A stretch of DNA of 64,000 nt from Tetraselmis striata (taxonomy: Eukaryota; Chlorophyta; Chlorodendrophyceae; Chlorodendrales; Chlorodendraceae). Shown here in pieces: positions 25,342 to 37,521 of this stretch. Positions within the stretch are counted from its first letter, which is position 1. Each line of letters opens with the position of its first letter. Location of the stretch: assembly GCA_006384855.1 (NCBI GenBank), contig VCJN01002971.1, positions 99,262 through 163,261 of the forward strand, in the 5' to 3' direction. A program made the translations under genes and the position numbers. The notes below the pieces were generated by a model. The model saw nothing but the letters and a program-made list of their open reading frames with translations. It was not told the DNA's origin and did not search any database.

Positions 25342-27090
25342 CAGCAGGGCCCATGCGCCGATGACAAGTGGCGCAAAGGAAGGGCGCTGCATCGGCACAG
25401 ACACCTCGCTGGATTAGTGACGGCGCTGTCCAAGACTGAGTGAGCCCACTTCATGGCGTCAATTTACAACCACCTGCCCTTCCGAGGAAAACGAGACGCC
25501 GGCATGCTTTTTAAGCCAGTATTATAGGTGTTACAGCAGCCAGAGGGCAGACCATGACCACACACACAGCTGTGCAGCACGGGACCATGACGTAGATTGG
25601 GTGCCGCCCCGCAAGCCCTGCGCTGCAGGTACCGCAAGTACATGCGTCTGTAATCGCCGTCATGAAGGGAATATTCCAGTTTCTTGCCTCTGCATGCAAC
25701 GTATATATATAAAGGGCCGACAACGACATACCAAGGTGCCCGCCTGTGACCGCCTGAGGCGCTTATATTATATTTTGTATTGCTGACGCGCGGTGTCTCG
25801 CCAGTATACTTTTCCACAAACTAACATGATGGTCGAGGCATGGCGCTGAGACTATAATCACCGGGATAAGCGCATTTCCACCGAGGCAGCCTCATGTATA
25901 TTTGTGGTGATAGTGCTTCTGACAGAGCAGTAATGACATATAGTCACTATCGACGCGCGAGCAGTCAGCATCGTCGTCGCGACATATGTTTTTAGAAAGC
26001 TGTATTACGATTATTTCGAGTACTTAGATATGTCCGCCTTAGATATGCCGCTACCACTGGGACAAAAATACATGTTGATGCGCGCGCGCCACCACTGCTA
26101 TTTACCCCCCCCCCCCCCCCCACCCCCCCGCCGCCGCGCCCGCTTCTCGTGTTGTATGATCTCACGCGAGTCGTTGTCGTGACATCGCGGTCGTCGATGC
26201 GTGAGTCGTCGCCGATGCGATGACAAGAAGTCGTGTAAATCATACATTGACAGATTGAAATACACCCCATCGCGTGCGCTCGTGCTAATGTGCATTGCCA
26301 CCCCCGATTAGACAGGTCCGGGTCCCACCGGGCAGCCGCGTGACATTAGCAATCAATAAACGCGACATGCGGCAACCGCTTGCTGCTGCTGTGCTCAAAG
26401 GGCTCTATCCGAGTGGTGGCTCGTGGCAAATGTTGACATTATTGATTGTTGATCATGACCGCTGGTACACACCTCTGCACTTTTGCGCTGGCGAAAGGCT
26501 GGATGCACGCAGTTGATTTTCTCGACTCGGCATCTCTGTACGTGTGCATCATTGCCCCGGGGCAGATTGTTGGCGTAGCGGAAGTCCCGCTGGCCCAGCG
26601 ATGGTCGGCTGTGTGCGGCTGTTAACCGCTCCTGTCAGCGTGTGCCAATTCGATCCGCGTAATATTGTAATCTGCGTAATGTGATCCGCGTAATATAGAG
26701 ACGACTGGCAAATGCTTGATTTGTGAACTCGGGCGGGATGGCGGAAAGGGGGGTGGGGGCAGTGATTATGATACCCAATTGCTCAAAACTCTCAACATGT
26801 ATATGACATTCGCTGCAGCATGTCAAACGGCCACCTTCGGACATTCCTGCATTTACTCATGGTTAAAAATCATACCGGCCGGCAGTGCAGCAATGGAAGC
26901 AGCGCCCCGTGCATCCTCTAGCATGTACTAGATGGGAGCCTCTCCCCCTTGGTACTACATAGAGCTATGCTGCGTTATCTCCACGTCATCCCAGCACATA
27001 TTCATCACTGTAATAATAATGATAATAAAGAAAATATTTACCTAGCTGGCTAGGTAAGTGTGGGGTTTTTGCGGGCTGCCCGTATCGGCG
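25342..27090. other. spacer between convergent fibrillin and kinesin genes
   Basis: No gene was recognised. It holds a C-run near 26106-26120 and short AT-rich stretches. Both flanking genes end here, so it presumably contains two 3' UTRs. Confidence 0.6.
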
Positions 27091-30000
27091 TCAGTCATCG
27101 GGGTCGGTGTCGGTGGTCGGCGGTCGGGCATCCGCGGGCGGCAGCTCAGGCTGCACCTTGCCCACTGCGTCCTGGAGGCGCCCCAGCGACGACACCACCG
27201 CGTTTCCCGCGCCGGAGGCCGCCAGCGCGCGCGAGCGGAGGGACGCGGACGCCGACGCGGCCGGCGACGTGACGGGCGAGCCGCTGCTGGCGCGCTTCAT
27301 GCGGCTCTTGTAGTTGCTCAGCTCCGCCATCATGCGCGCGCGGCTGCTGGCCACCGCGTCCGCCGCCCCGCCGTCCGACGGCGGCGCGGCCGGGCTTGTT
27401 GGCACAGGTTGGCTGCCCGCCGCAACTGCCGGAGAGGCGCTGGACGGCGCGGCGCAGCGGGAATTTCCGTCGGGGTCCGCTGCCTGGCGGGGCGGCTTGC
27501 TGGGCGCGGTGTCCGGCCTTGCAGGCGCGGGGGCATCGGCGACGGACCGCGCCGAGGCCTCCGGCGGCCGCGACGGGAGTTGCGGCTGGCTCAGGGGGAG
27601 CGTGACGCTGAGGCCCAGGCTCTGCGACGCGGACATGACCGTGGAGGCGCGGCTGCTGCCGATCTCGTCGCGAAACTTGCGCTTCAGCTCCTTGTTCAGC
27701 TTGCGGTAGTAGTAGTTGTCCTTACTGAGCGCCTGGGGGGGGGGGGGGGGGGGGGGAGGGCACGGGTCAGGGTTAGAGATACTGTGCCGCCGAAGGGGTA
27801 AACTTTATCCCTACGTGCTTCCTCCACACAGTCTCGCATGCGTGCTTGCTATCTGGGTCCCATTAACCGGGGTGGCGCGCCAGTGCATGTTGGGTCACCC
27901 GGTGCGCGAAGTATTGCCGGGGCGGAGGGTGGGGGCCACAGCGAGTCACCTCCATCTGCTCCTTGTAGAATCGCACCAGTCGCTGCAGCTCCGCCGAATC
28001 CAGCGACGCTGCATCCGTCGGCCCTGCGCCGGACGAAGCGCGCCGCGAAGCCGCCCCGTCGGCCGGCGCCGCAGCAGTGTTGCCGCCGGCGCTGTAGCCC
28101 GCCTGCTTGAGCAGAGCCGACACCTTGTCGGCGTGATCGCGCTGCAGCTCCGTAAGCCGGCGGTCGAACTCCATCTCCTTCTGCCGCAGCCGGTAGTTGG
28201 CCTCCTGCGCCTCGCGGCTCGCCTCCGCCGCCGCGACCTCCGCCTCGGCCACCTTGGCGGCATTGGAGCGCTCCCGCTCTCGTCCCGACACCAACGTCTC
28301 CATGTATTGCGCCAGCAGGCCGCGCGCATCCGCCAGCCCCAGCTCCTGCGTGCGCTGCTGGAACGACTCCGCCGCGTCCGCTCCGTCGGCAACCGCGGCC
28401 GCCGCCTTGGAGGACTCTTCCGCGAGGTACCTGGGCCGATGGGCGGGCGGGTCGAGGAGAGTTGCGCATGTCAATAGTATAATACGACAAATTCGTATGA
28501 GCTAGCCCACTACACGCGTTTACCTGAGCCGCCCCAAGGATTCGCATTTCTGTTGCCCCCGGGATATGGATAAACGAAGCGGATAATGGATAAACGAAGC
28601 GGCACATAGAATGGATATGCGACATTTTGTCTCGGAAGGGGCAACGGCGGTGTCGCAAGTTGGTGAAGGGATGCGCACTCGAGCTCGGCGTCGAGAGCAT
28701 CTATGGCGTCGTCCATCTCGCGCATCGACGCCTCCTCCTCCGGCGGCAGGAAGTCCTGAGCCTGCAGGCGCGCCTGCAGCGCATCGCGGCGCGCGGTCGC
28801 GCTCTTCAGCTGCTCCGAGAGCGCCGCCACCTCGCCCGCGGCCCGCGACGCCGGCCCCTCCTCCGCGGCGCGAGCCCGCAGCGGCTCCAGCTCGGCCTCC
28901 AGCTCCATCATGGCCAGCGACATCTCCTTTATGTGGTTGCCGATGGCTTGCGACGCGCGAATGCGGCGCAGCTCCAGCTGGTTGCGCTGCTTGGCCTGCG
29001 CGTCGCGCTGCGCCGCCAGCAGGACGCGCTTTTTCTGCAGCCCCTTCAGCTTCTCCTCCGCCTCTCGCTTGGCGGACACCGCGCGCATCTTGGCGTCCAG
29101 CTCTGCCTTGACCTGATCATACGGGGACCACCCCGATGCAATTTGAGGCGGCACTATCAGCGGCTCGATATGGCTGACCTCACCACTCGCAAACCCGGTC
29201 GGTGCCAGAGAACTCGGAATTGGAAGTCGTCTCGAAGGCTAAATTTCGACTTTTCGATGTACATCACGTCGACAGACCCAACGACCTGACTCGAGTTAAG
29301 ATACTGAGCCACCTTTCTCTACCCATATCCACCTCCTGGTACTCATAGTCCTATGAGGAATGGACTCGCCGCCCCCTCGGCGGCGGCGGGTTGACGGCGA
29401 CGTTCTGCATGCGTCCTGGGAACAGGCGGGTTGAAGTGGGGTGGGGGTTGGCCGCACCGAGGGGGGGGGGGGGGAGGGGGGGCCGACCCACCTGCACCAG
29501 GTCCGCCGCGCCCTGCGCCTTGCTGACCGGGGCGCCCCGTGGAGTGGTGGCGCGCGACAGCAGCGCGCGCCCCCACGACTCACTCGGCGCGCTGCGCAGC
29601 TTGGCCTCCTTGGCCTCCCTCGCTGCGCGCGCCGCCTGGTCCGCGCTCTTCTTTATCGCCCCGCGCTGCCGCTCGTTGTCCGCCTCCAGCACGTGCACCC
29701 GGCGGCGCGCGTCCTCCAGCTCGTGCCGCAGCGCCGCCTGCTCCTTCTTCAGCGCCATCAGCCGCACCTCCGCCTCGCGCCCCGCCTCCTTCGCCTTGCG
29801 CCGCACCTCCACCTGCGTGTTGCGCATCGCGTCCACCTCCCGCTCCAGGCTCTCCACCTTGGCCTTGCTTCGCGCCCGCTCCTTCGCCATCTGTGGACCG
29901 GGTCACAGGGGCAGCCCTCAGCCCCCCGCCCTCTTTTTGCAACCACAGCATGAAGCTTTGCCAGGGCAATGAGGTGGCCCGCCAATGCAAACCCTCCAGA

Positions 30001-33000
30001 TGGCACATCACGAAAAAAGGAGGGACCCGCGAGGAGGTGAGAAAGGGGTGAGCCTAGAGTGGGATATGGGGTGGCAGAATGGAGGGCGGAGAAATGGTGG
30101 CCAAAGGTGCTGGAGCTCTGCGTGGTGGCGGCCGTGGTGGCAAACACAGAAGGATGGCCGACGGGCTCGCGGCTAGGGGGGCGGGGCTCCGCGCGCACCT
30201 TGGCGGCGTCCGCCTCCTTGAGCTGTGCGCGCACGGCGGCCAGCTGCTCCTGCATCCGCGCCAGCTTGGCCTCGTACTCGTCCCGCAGCCGCTGCCGCTC
30301 CTCCTCGCTCTTGGCGCGATCGCTGTCCAGCGCCTCCAGCGCGGCGCGCAGCTCCTCCACCTTGGCCTCCCGCTCCGCCACCTCGCCCTGCAGCGCCGCC
30401 AGCCGCGCCTCGTACTGCGCCGCCAGCTGCCGCTGCTGCTGCTCGTTCTCCGCCAGCCGCGCGATGAGCTCCTCCTTGGCGCCGATATTGTGCTCCAGCT
30501 CGCGCAGCTGCGCCTCCAGCCCCGCCCGCGACGCCTCAAACTCGCGCGTGGCCGCCTCCACCTCCTCCTGCTTGGCCATCACCTGCTCCTCCATCTCGCC
30601 CGCCGCCGCCACCTCCTCCGCATCCTCGCCGATCATCACGTCGTCCTGATCCTCCAGCGTCTCCGCCGCGCTGGCCGCCGACGAGGCGCGCAGCTGCGAG
30701 TCCGCCGACTCGGCCACCCCCTCCCACTGCGCCCCGTCGGCCGAGCGGCTGGGCGGCCCGGCACCGCCTGGCGGCCGCGGGATCCGGGAGGGAGGGCCGC
30801 CGCCCTCGGAGACGCGCCGCACGTTGTGCAGCTCCGCCAGGGCCGCCTTCAGGCGCTCCTCCGGTCTCCGTCTGCTGCAGCATGATGGAGTCCTTGTCCT
30901 GCTCCAGGCCGCGCATCTCCGCCAGCTTCTCCGCAAAGATCACCTGTCACGGGGTCGCCCACGCCAAGCATCAGTCCCCGGCCCCCCCTGGGACCATCCC
31001 GACGGCCCCCCCCTTCCCAACGGGCACACAGCGAAGAGCCGTCGCCAGCGCACCTCGTCCCGGCCCAGGTCGTCCTGCGCCTGCTGGAGGGCGGCCTTCG
31101 CGGCGGCGGCCTCCGCCTCCGCCGCCTCCGCGCGCTGCTCCGCCACCGCGGCGCTGCCGCGCGCCGCCTCCGCCATCCGCCGCAGCTCCTCCATCTGCTG
31201 CTCCAGGCCCGCAGGCACCTGGCGCGAGGCCAGCGCGCCCCCTGTGCCCCCCGCGCCCTGTGCCATCCCGGGCATATTTCCTCGCGTCAGTCCCTGCCGG
31301 TCGCACGCGACAGTGCCACTCACACCAAGCAAAGCAGTGCCCATCACAACAAGCACCTCAACGACCCGGCAATCCATACTCCCCCCCCGCCCACCCCCTT
31401 TCCCCATTTCTACCCTTCCTCGCTCCTCATGCTGCGGCCATCCGGTTGGCGACACATACCTGCTTTGCCTGCCACCTTGCCTGACGGGCCGACTGCAGGC
31501 GGCCCAGCGCCGCCGATGCCGGCCGCTGCCTCGCGCCGCCGGCCGCTCCATCCCCTGTCTGCGGCCGGCTGTCGGCTGCCTCCGGCGGCGCAGCGGCCTG
31601 CCCAGAAATGCCGGAGGGAGACAAAGGGGAGGGGGGGGGGGGCGGCACGGCAACTGGGGTCAGGCATTGGTGCGCCCTGGGCTGGCGCATGGGTGTGCGA
31701 TACAGGGCCTGGGGTGGCTACGAGTACAGCGTCTCACGGCCACTAATAGGCATGTCCAGGCGTCATTATCCCAGCGCTGCAGGGGAGGCGCGACCGCACC
31801 ATCGTGGCGATCTCCACCAGGCGGTCGCGCACTGAGGCCGGGATCTGGCCGGCGCGCTGCATCTCGTGGCTGAGGGCCACCATCGCGTCAAACTTCTCCT
31901 GCTGCCAGTCCGCCTGCAGCCCAGTTTAAGGTAAGGCATCAGAGGGGGGTCAGAGTAGGGGGGCCGTGGGGGGGGGGGGGGGGGGGTAAGTATGGTGGGG
32001 GGGGGGGGGGGGGGGCATCATCAGGCCGGCCCTGCCTAACCGGTAGCGGCAATGTGAAATCCCCCCCCCCCCCCCTACCCCCACCCCCGTCCTCAGTCTG
32101 CGGGCAAAAGGTGGCTGTGTTGGCTGGGTAGACGAATGAAACACCTGGACTGGCGGGCGGTGGGGCCCCATATTATGGGCAGGTGCAGAGTGTTGCTGTT
32201 AATCAGTAGGGTCGCACATGCCCTCCACATCGAAACTGGACTGGGACCCTGTGCTGGCGGATTGATGCACACAGCAGCGAGCGCGCGTGCAGGAGAGAGC
32301 GGGGGGGGGGGGGGGGGTATGTGAAGCTGCCTTGGACTACTGGCCGCACACACGCATGCACGCATGTCCAGGCGGGTGGTGGGTGTCCCCCGTACCTGCA
32401 TCTGCAGCGCCGTGTTCTGCTCCACCAGGTCCTGCAGCGAGCGCGAGGTCGCGGCGCTGGCAGCTTGCGCCTGGTGCAGGGAGGCCTTGGTCGCGGCCAG
32501 CTCCTCCCGGAGGCTCTCCACCTGGCCGCGTAGCGCGGCCACCTCGCCCTCCGCGCCGCGCCCGCCGCCGCCCAGCGCCTCGATGAGCTGCTCGCGCTCC
32601 GCGTCGGTCAGCCCCCCCAGCACGCCGTCCTGCAGGCCGCCGCCGCCGGGTTTCTCCAGCTGCTGCCGCAGCAGCTGCAGCTGCATGGACTCAATCTCGT
32701 GCTGCATTGCCTGCACACTGGACTGCTGCAGCCCGCAGCCGCCACGCATACAAGTCAGACGGACAGTCGAGCGGAGGAAAGTCGAGGGGCACAGGGGAGG
32801 TTAACGCCATTGAATAAGAGTTGTGCTTGAAAAACAATCTGATAATCTAAGAAGACGAGAAACTACGGCAGTGGTAAAAATATTGTATTCTAGGAAGACA
32901 TTCCAAGAGCGGCCAGAGTGGGTTGGTGGTGGTGTGTGTGAGGTGGAGGGGGGGGGGGAGGGCATCGCCCATCCGCTGCCAGCAGACCCCAGCCCATTGC

Positions 33001-35931
33001 CGCGCCAGGGATGCCGCCATGCGCTTTCCAGCACCGGCGTTGTAGGAGGGGCCAGGTATGGTCTGTGGTATATGGTCCAGGCAGGCATGTGGGGCGAGGG
33101 GAGGAGCATGAGGGGGTCTGGGCTTGGCGAGGGGGGAGGGGGAAGAGGGGGGGGGGAGGGGGGGGGGCTCCTCACCAGGCCCACATTGACGATGGGCTTG
33201 TTGCGGATATTGCGCGCGCGGTTGGCGTACTTTAGCGTGTTGATGGACTCGTCGATGCAGGAGTCGGACGTGCTGACGGTGGCGATCATCAGCGTGCGGC
33301 TGTTGCCGCCCAGCGAGTCCTGATGAGAAGCCCCCACGTCGCAGCGACGCACCCAGTGAGCGCATGGGAGTGTGTGACAGGCAGCGCAGCACAGCAGACC
33401 TGTACATGCCTGGACGTGTGTGTGTGTGTATGCGCTGCTAATGAACCTGCATTAAGTCATCAGCGCGCACGGCCCGCACCTGCAGCATGCGGGTGATCTT
33501 GGAGTCGCGGTACGGCACATGGGTGGCGCGCCGCCGCTCGTCGCCCAGCGCACTGATGACGTTGCCCAGCGCCAGCAGGCCCTGGTTGATGGTGACCGTC
33601 TCCTTCAGCCGCTCGCCTGCGGCGTTGCTCTTCTTCACCCGCTCGCTGCCCGCGAGGTCCACGAGGTGCAGCTGCGGGCGACCGAATGGGGCAAGGGTGG
33701 AGGAGCGGGGCAGAGGGGGGGGGGGGGGGGGGGGGGAGTCAGCCTGGGATGTCGCTCAGCTCCAGCAATCTGCCCGCAGCCACCATGCCGCACATGCTTT
33801 GCATGGCATGCCTCGGGGGTCCTAGCAAGGCGCAAGGCTAGCAGCCTGGGGGAAGAAACACTCTGGGGCGTGGAGAGTGCCATGCCCTTTTAGCGCCACA
33901 AAACCGAACCAGGTGTGCTACACTGTGCAGCATGAGCTGGGTGCCCCCTCGCTTGAGCCTCACCTCACTGGGAGGGGCTCCAGGTAGGATAGCAGCAAGC
34001 CCCCCCCCCCCCCCCCCCCCCTCCTCCCTGGTGACCCAGGTCTCAGCGCCCCAATCTTTCCCGCGCGCGCGCACCTTGGACGTCACCACCTCCGCCTTGC
34101 CTGCCTCTGCCGCCGCGAGCGGGTGCTGCTGCATGATGATGGAGAAAATGGCGTGCGAGCGCGAGGACTGCTGGTTCATGTTGGTCTCGCCCGTCACCCG
34201 CCCCACCGAGCCAATGTCCAGCAGCCGCAGACACTCCTCGTAGCCCATGGCCACCTGGGCTCCGCGGAGGGTCAGGCGGTGCTGGTCAGGGCGCTGTTGA
34301 GGGCAAGGAAGCGGGTTGGGGGGGGGGGGGGGGGGGGGGGGGGCTACCTCTTCGCAAGCGCCTGCCACGAAGATGTCGCCGTCGCCGCGCTCCCGGATTT
34401 GCAGCATGCCGGAGGGCGTGTCGGGCCGCAGGAGGTCGCGGATGCTCTCGTTGTAGACCTCCACAAACTGGCAGCGCACCGTGAAGCGCGTCTCGGCACG
34501 CTTGTCATGGATGCCCTGGAAGATGGTGCTGCGGTGCGCCAGACGGGCGGCTTTGGGGTGTGAGTCAGGTGAATTCTGGTGATGGAGGTGGAGAGACACT
34601 ACAGGAAAACAAGCTGCGGTGGGGGGGGGGGGGGGGGGGGGGGCACCGGATGACGCGGGGGATGACGCCGTGCTGGTCAATGGGCAGCGACGCATTGTTG
34701 CCGGTCCCCATCGTGTGCGTCTTGCCGCTGCCTGTCTGCCCGTACGCCAGCACCGTGGCGTTATACCCCGCGAAGCAGCCCTGCACCAGTGGCTCCACGC
34801 ACCTGCTGTACAGCTCCGCCTGCGTGTGGTGGCGCACAGCCACGGTGTCAGGCCCCCCGCCGCCCTGTCAGCGTCTGCCTGCCTGCCTGACTGGCTCGCT
34901 GCGCATACGCCCAATGTGCCCCGGCCTGGCACACCTGCGAAGACTGCGGCCCAAACACGTGATCGAACGTGAAGATGCGCTGGTTGCCCAAGCTGATCCG
35001 GGAGTGCTCCTCATCCGCGAGGATGCACATGCTGGCACGCTCCGCCCGCTCCTGCGTCCCGGCGACGCCATGCCCAGTCAGCTCAGAGCTCTTCCGGCAA
35101 CCGCACGCCAGGGGGGGGGGGGGGGGGAGAGTCTGCCGCGCTCATCCATTGCACCCATCGCAACAGCCAGCCAGCCACTCCTGCTGGGCGCATGACCCTC
35201 CCGCTGCAGCGCCCCTCCAAGCACCCCGCCCGGCTTCCAGCGCACCTTGGCCACCAGCGGCCGAGCGCGCAGCGCCACTCGCACGCAGGTGTCATCCTCC
35301 TCGCCCGCCTCCACCGCGTGGCTCTGCAGCGAGGCGCCGCGCAGCGGCCCTGCGCCCCCACACCCTATCAGTCCCAGTGTACAAGGTGTGCTCAGGATGG
35401 CGGAAACCCTCCTACCCTGCTTCCACGTCCGCCCCCTCTGCCCCCCCCTTCTCGCGCACACACAGAGGCCAAGCTGGCGGCGACCATCCTGCCGTGCTCC
35501 CGCCCCCTCTGCCCCCCCCCCCCCCCCGCCTTGCTCCCACAGGCGCGCCGTCCCCAGGCCAGTGGCTCACTGCGTGGTGTGCTCCGGCCCGACGGTGGCC
35601 TGCCTCCGCCAAGCATCCCGCCTGCCGGGAGCTGCGTGCTCCTGGTCAGAGCGCGCCGCGGCTGGCAGTGTCGAGGGCTGCGTGGGGGGGCGGCTGGGCG
35701 CGGGGCCTCCGCCGAGCAAGGGGGGCGCGCTGCGTTGCCAGCGGAGAGGCGCCCTGCGTTGCCTGTGGCTGGTATCAAGTGTTCGTCGCAGGCTGAGCTA
35801 ACTGCAGAGGTGGCGCGCTTGCGAGGCGGGCCGCGTGCTAGTCTTTTGGCCGACGGACCAGGTATGCCACTGCGAGTGGCGACGACCGCCGCGATAGGAC
35901 GGCGACCAGGCCCGCGGGATGCGGCATCCAT
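27091..35931 (-). CDS. kinesin-4 family microtubule motor with long coiled coil
   Basis: Kinesin-4 motors walk to microtubule plus ends and act in spindle, phragmoplast or ciliary transport. Exons (minus): 35931-35571, 35349-35246, 35051-34935, 34819-34647, 34528-34348, 34254-34075, 33671-33480, 33319-33176, 32725-32396, 31913-31800, 31597-31460, 31257-31054, 30943-30199, 29890-29492, 29112-28679, 28430-27950, 27732-27091; about 1,645 residues. The motor (about 140-485) shows [11 protein letters not shown]-loop GQTGSGKT (221-228), switch I NQQSSRSH (339-346), switch [10 protein letters not shown] (375-382) and [13 protein letters not shown]. The run [16 protein letters not shown] and NIRNKPIVN place it in kinesin-4. 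Long E/A/R-rich coiled coil follows, then a P/S/A-rich tail. The N-terminal extension of about 140 residues before the motor is unusual and least certain. One extra base near 30861-30864 breaks the frame in exon 13; removing it restores phase. Confidence 0.93.
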
Positions 35932-36316
35932 CACAAGGGGCGGAAACTCGCGGCGCGCGCGCTAATAAACTTTTTGGTTACAGGGAGAGCGTCCAGAGAA
36001 TGCCCGCAAAGTACTGGGGGAGGAAAAAGCCTACATAATCCTTATCTCATGCTACTGTGGTCAGCACAAAAATGAAAAATGCCCGAAAGCAGCAGCAGTC
36101 GCTCCGCGATGAATAATTTAGTAAGTCGCTGAAGTTACCCCGATTAAGAAACGAACATGCTACGAAGTAATGTCGAGACGATGCGCTACTGACGACGCCA
36201 AGGGCTGCTCAAAGAAAACGGCTTTGCGATCACACAAACCTACAACAGAGGCCCCGCCTCTGCCAATAACCACCGTGGTTATATATTGTCTGCCCATATA
36301 ACCACGACACATGTAC

Positions 36317-37050
36317 GAGTAGCCATAACAGTGGCACTTGCAACGTAAGGAGCCTCTATGTATGTATTATTCGTACGACAGCCGCATGAATAGAAAATGT
36401 TGTTGTGGAAAGATGGCATGTGGTGTTTGTCAGTTTCACCTATGTTGTCTGACATCCCTCAGATCTTCCGCCTGTATGAGAAGCGCCACCAATTTCATAT
36501 GTTGGTTAGATGAATTAAGGGGATCTAGCTAGGGTATGCCGCTATACGGAGCGCTACTACTTATATAAGGAGTTATCGTCATGTTGAGATATAGCAGTCA
36601 ATCAGCTTCTTTTATATATAGGATTACATTAATCATCTCATGCATCACTATCGTGATGGAACATGATGGCGTGTGTGGATAATAATCACCCACACCCTGC
36701 CCACTCGCCATCATAGTGATGCATCAGATGATGATTGTAATCCGTAATATAAAAGAAGGTGATTGACTCAAAAGTATATCAAAATGAAAACTCCTTATAG
36801 AAGTAGTAGCGCTCCGTATAGCGCCATACCGCCCTAGATCCCCTTATTCATCTAACCAACATTTGAAATTGGCCGCGCTTCTCATACTTGCGGAAAATCT
36901 GATGAGGGATGTCAGACAACATAAGTGAAACTGACAAACACCACATGCCATCTTTCCACAGCAACAGTTCTATTCATGCGGCTGTCGTACGAATACATAC
37001 ATAGTAGAGGCGCCTTCCATTGCAAGTGCCACAGACTGTTATGGCTACTC
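36317..37050. repeat. 734-bp foldback element with arms of about 340 bp
   Basis: The left arm (36317 to about 36655) is the reverse complement of the right arm (about 36707 to 37050) at roughly 88-90% identity by eye, with small indels. The outer ends are GAGTAGCCATAACAGTGGC and its complement; the loop is about 50 bp. Both arms keep a matching open stretch reading SDIPQIFRLYEKRHQFHMLV (left) or SDIPHQIFRKYEKRGQFQML (right) before the same stop. A foldback transposon or a long hairpin transcript locus are both possible. Confidence 0.85.
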
Positions 37051-37204
37051 GCAAGGGCATTGCTCGACATAGCGGCAGGGACCGGGTTTTGTTGTGTAGC
37101 GGAATTGCTCATTCAGTACAATTTCCCCATTAACGGCTACTTGTTTGAGCTGACATCCTTCGGTCTGCACATGACTAATGCTTGGGCCGGTGAACGTGTT
37201 TGCG

Positions 37205-37521
37205 CCATCGAACGCCTCCTCCGTTCATCCGCTCCAGTAGCTTCGCCAGCTCGCGGTTGTGCTTGCTTCCCGAAGCGCACCGCGTAGACAAGCAGACACG
37301 CCACGTAAGCTGGTACTATGTGCAGCGCCACCATGTAGTGCATCGGACGATTGAAGCCAGCCACCCATAATCAGTCGGCCTGGCCCGCGTGGCAGCACCG
37401 GCCCGAACAAACCCACCGCACCAGCCAAAAGCATGCCAGCTGGGCTGCTAGGCATCACCGTGGGCTGGGGGTATATGTAACGCCGCACTACCATACCTAT
37501 TAGGCAGGTAATATCAGCCAC
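37205..37521 (-). pseudogene. broken partial copy of the membrane-protein gene at 60336-61673
   Basis: On the minus strand the segment LWVAGFNRPMHYMVALHIVP continues into AYVACLLVYAVRFGK. It aligns with FWAAGLSYQGHYVAALHMVP and MYVACLLIYAVRFKK near the C-terminus of the gene at 60336-61673. The following residues (KHNRELAKLLERMNG against KHSGQLSEFLERNGA) are in another frame, and a stop lies just upstream. Only the C-terminal third is represented. It directly abuts the foldback element, which may have carried or disrupted it. Confidence 0.65.

Noticed and set aside
29758-30936. 392-residue minus-strand frame read as a separate gene
   Set aside because: Its coiled-coil part is kinesin exon 13; its first residues and last third are out-of-frame or intron sequence.
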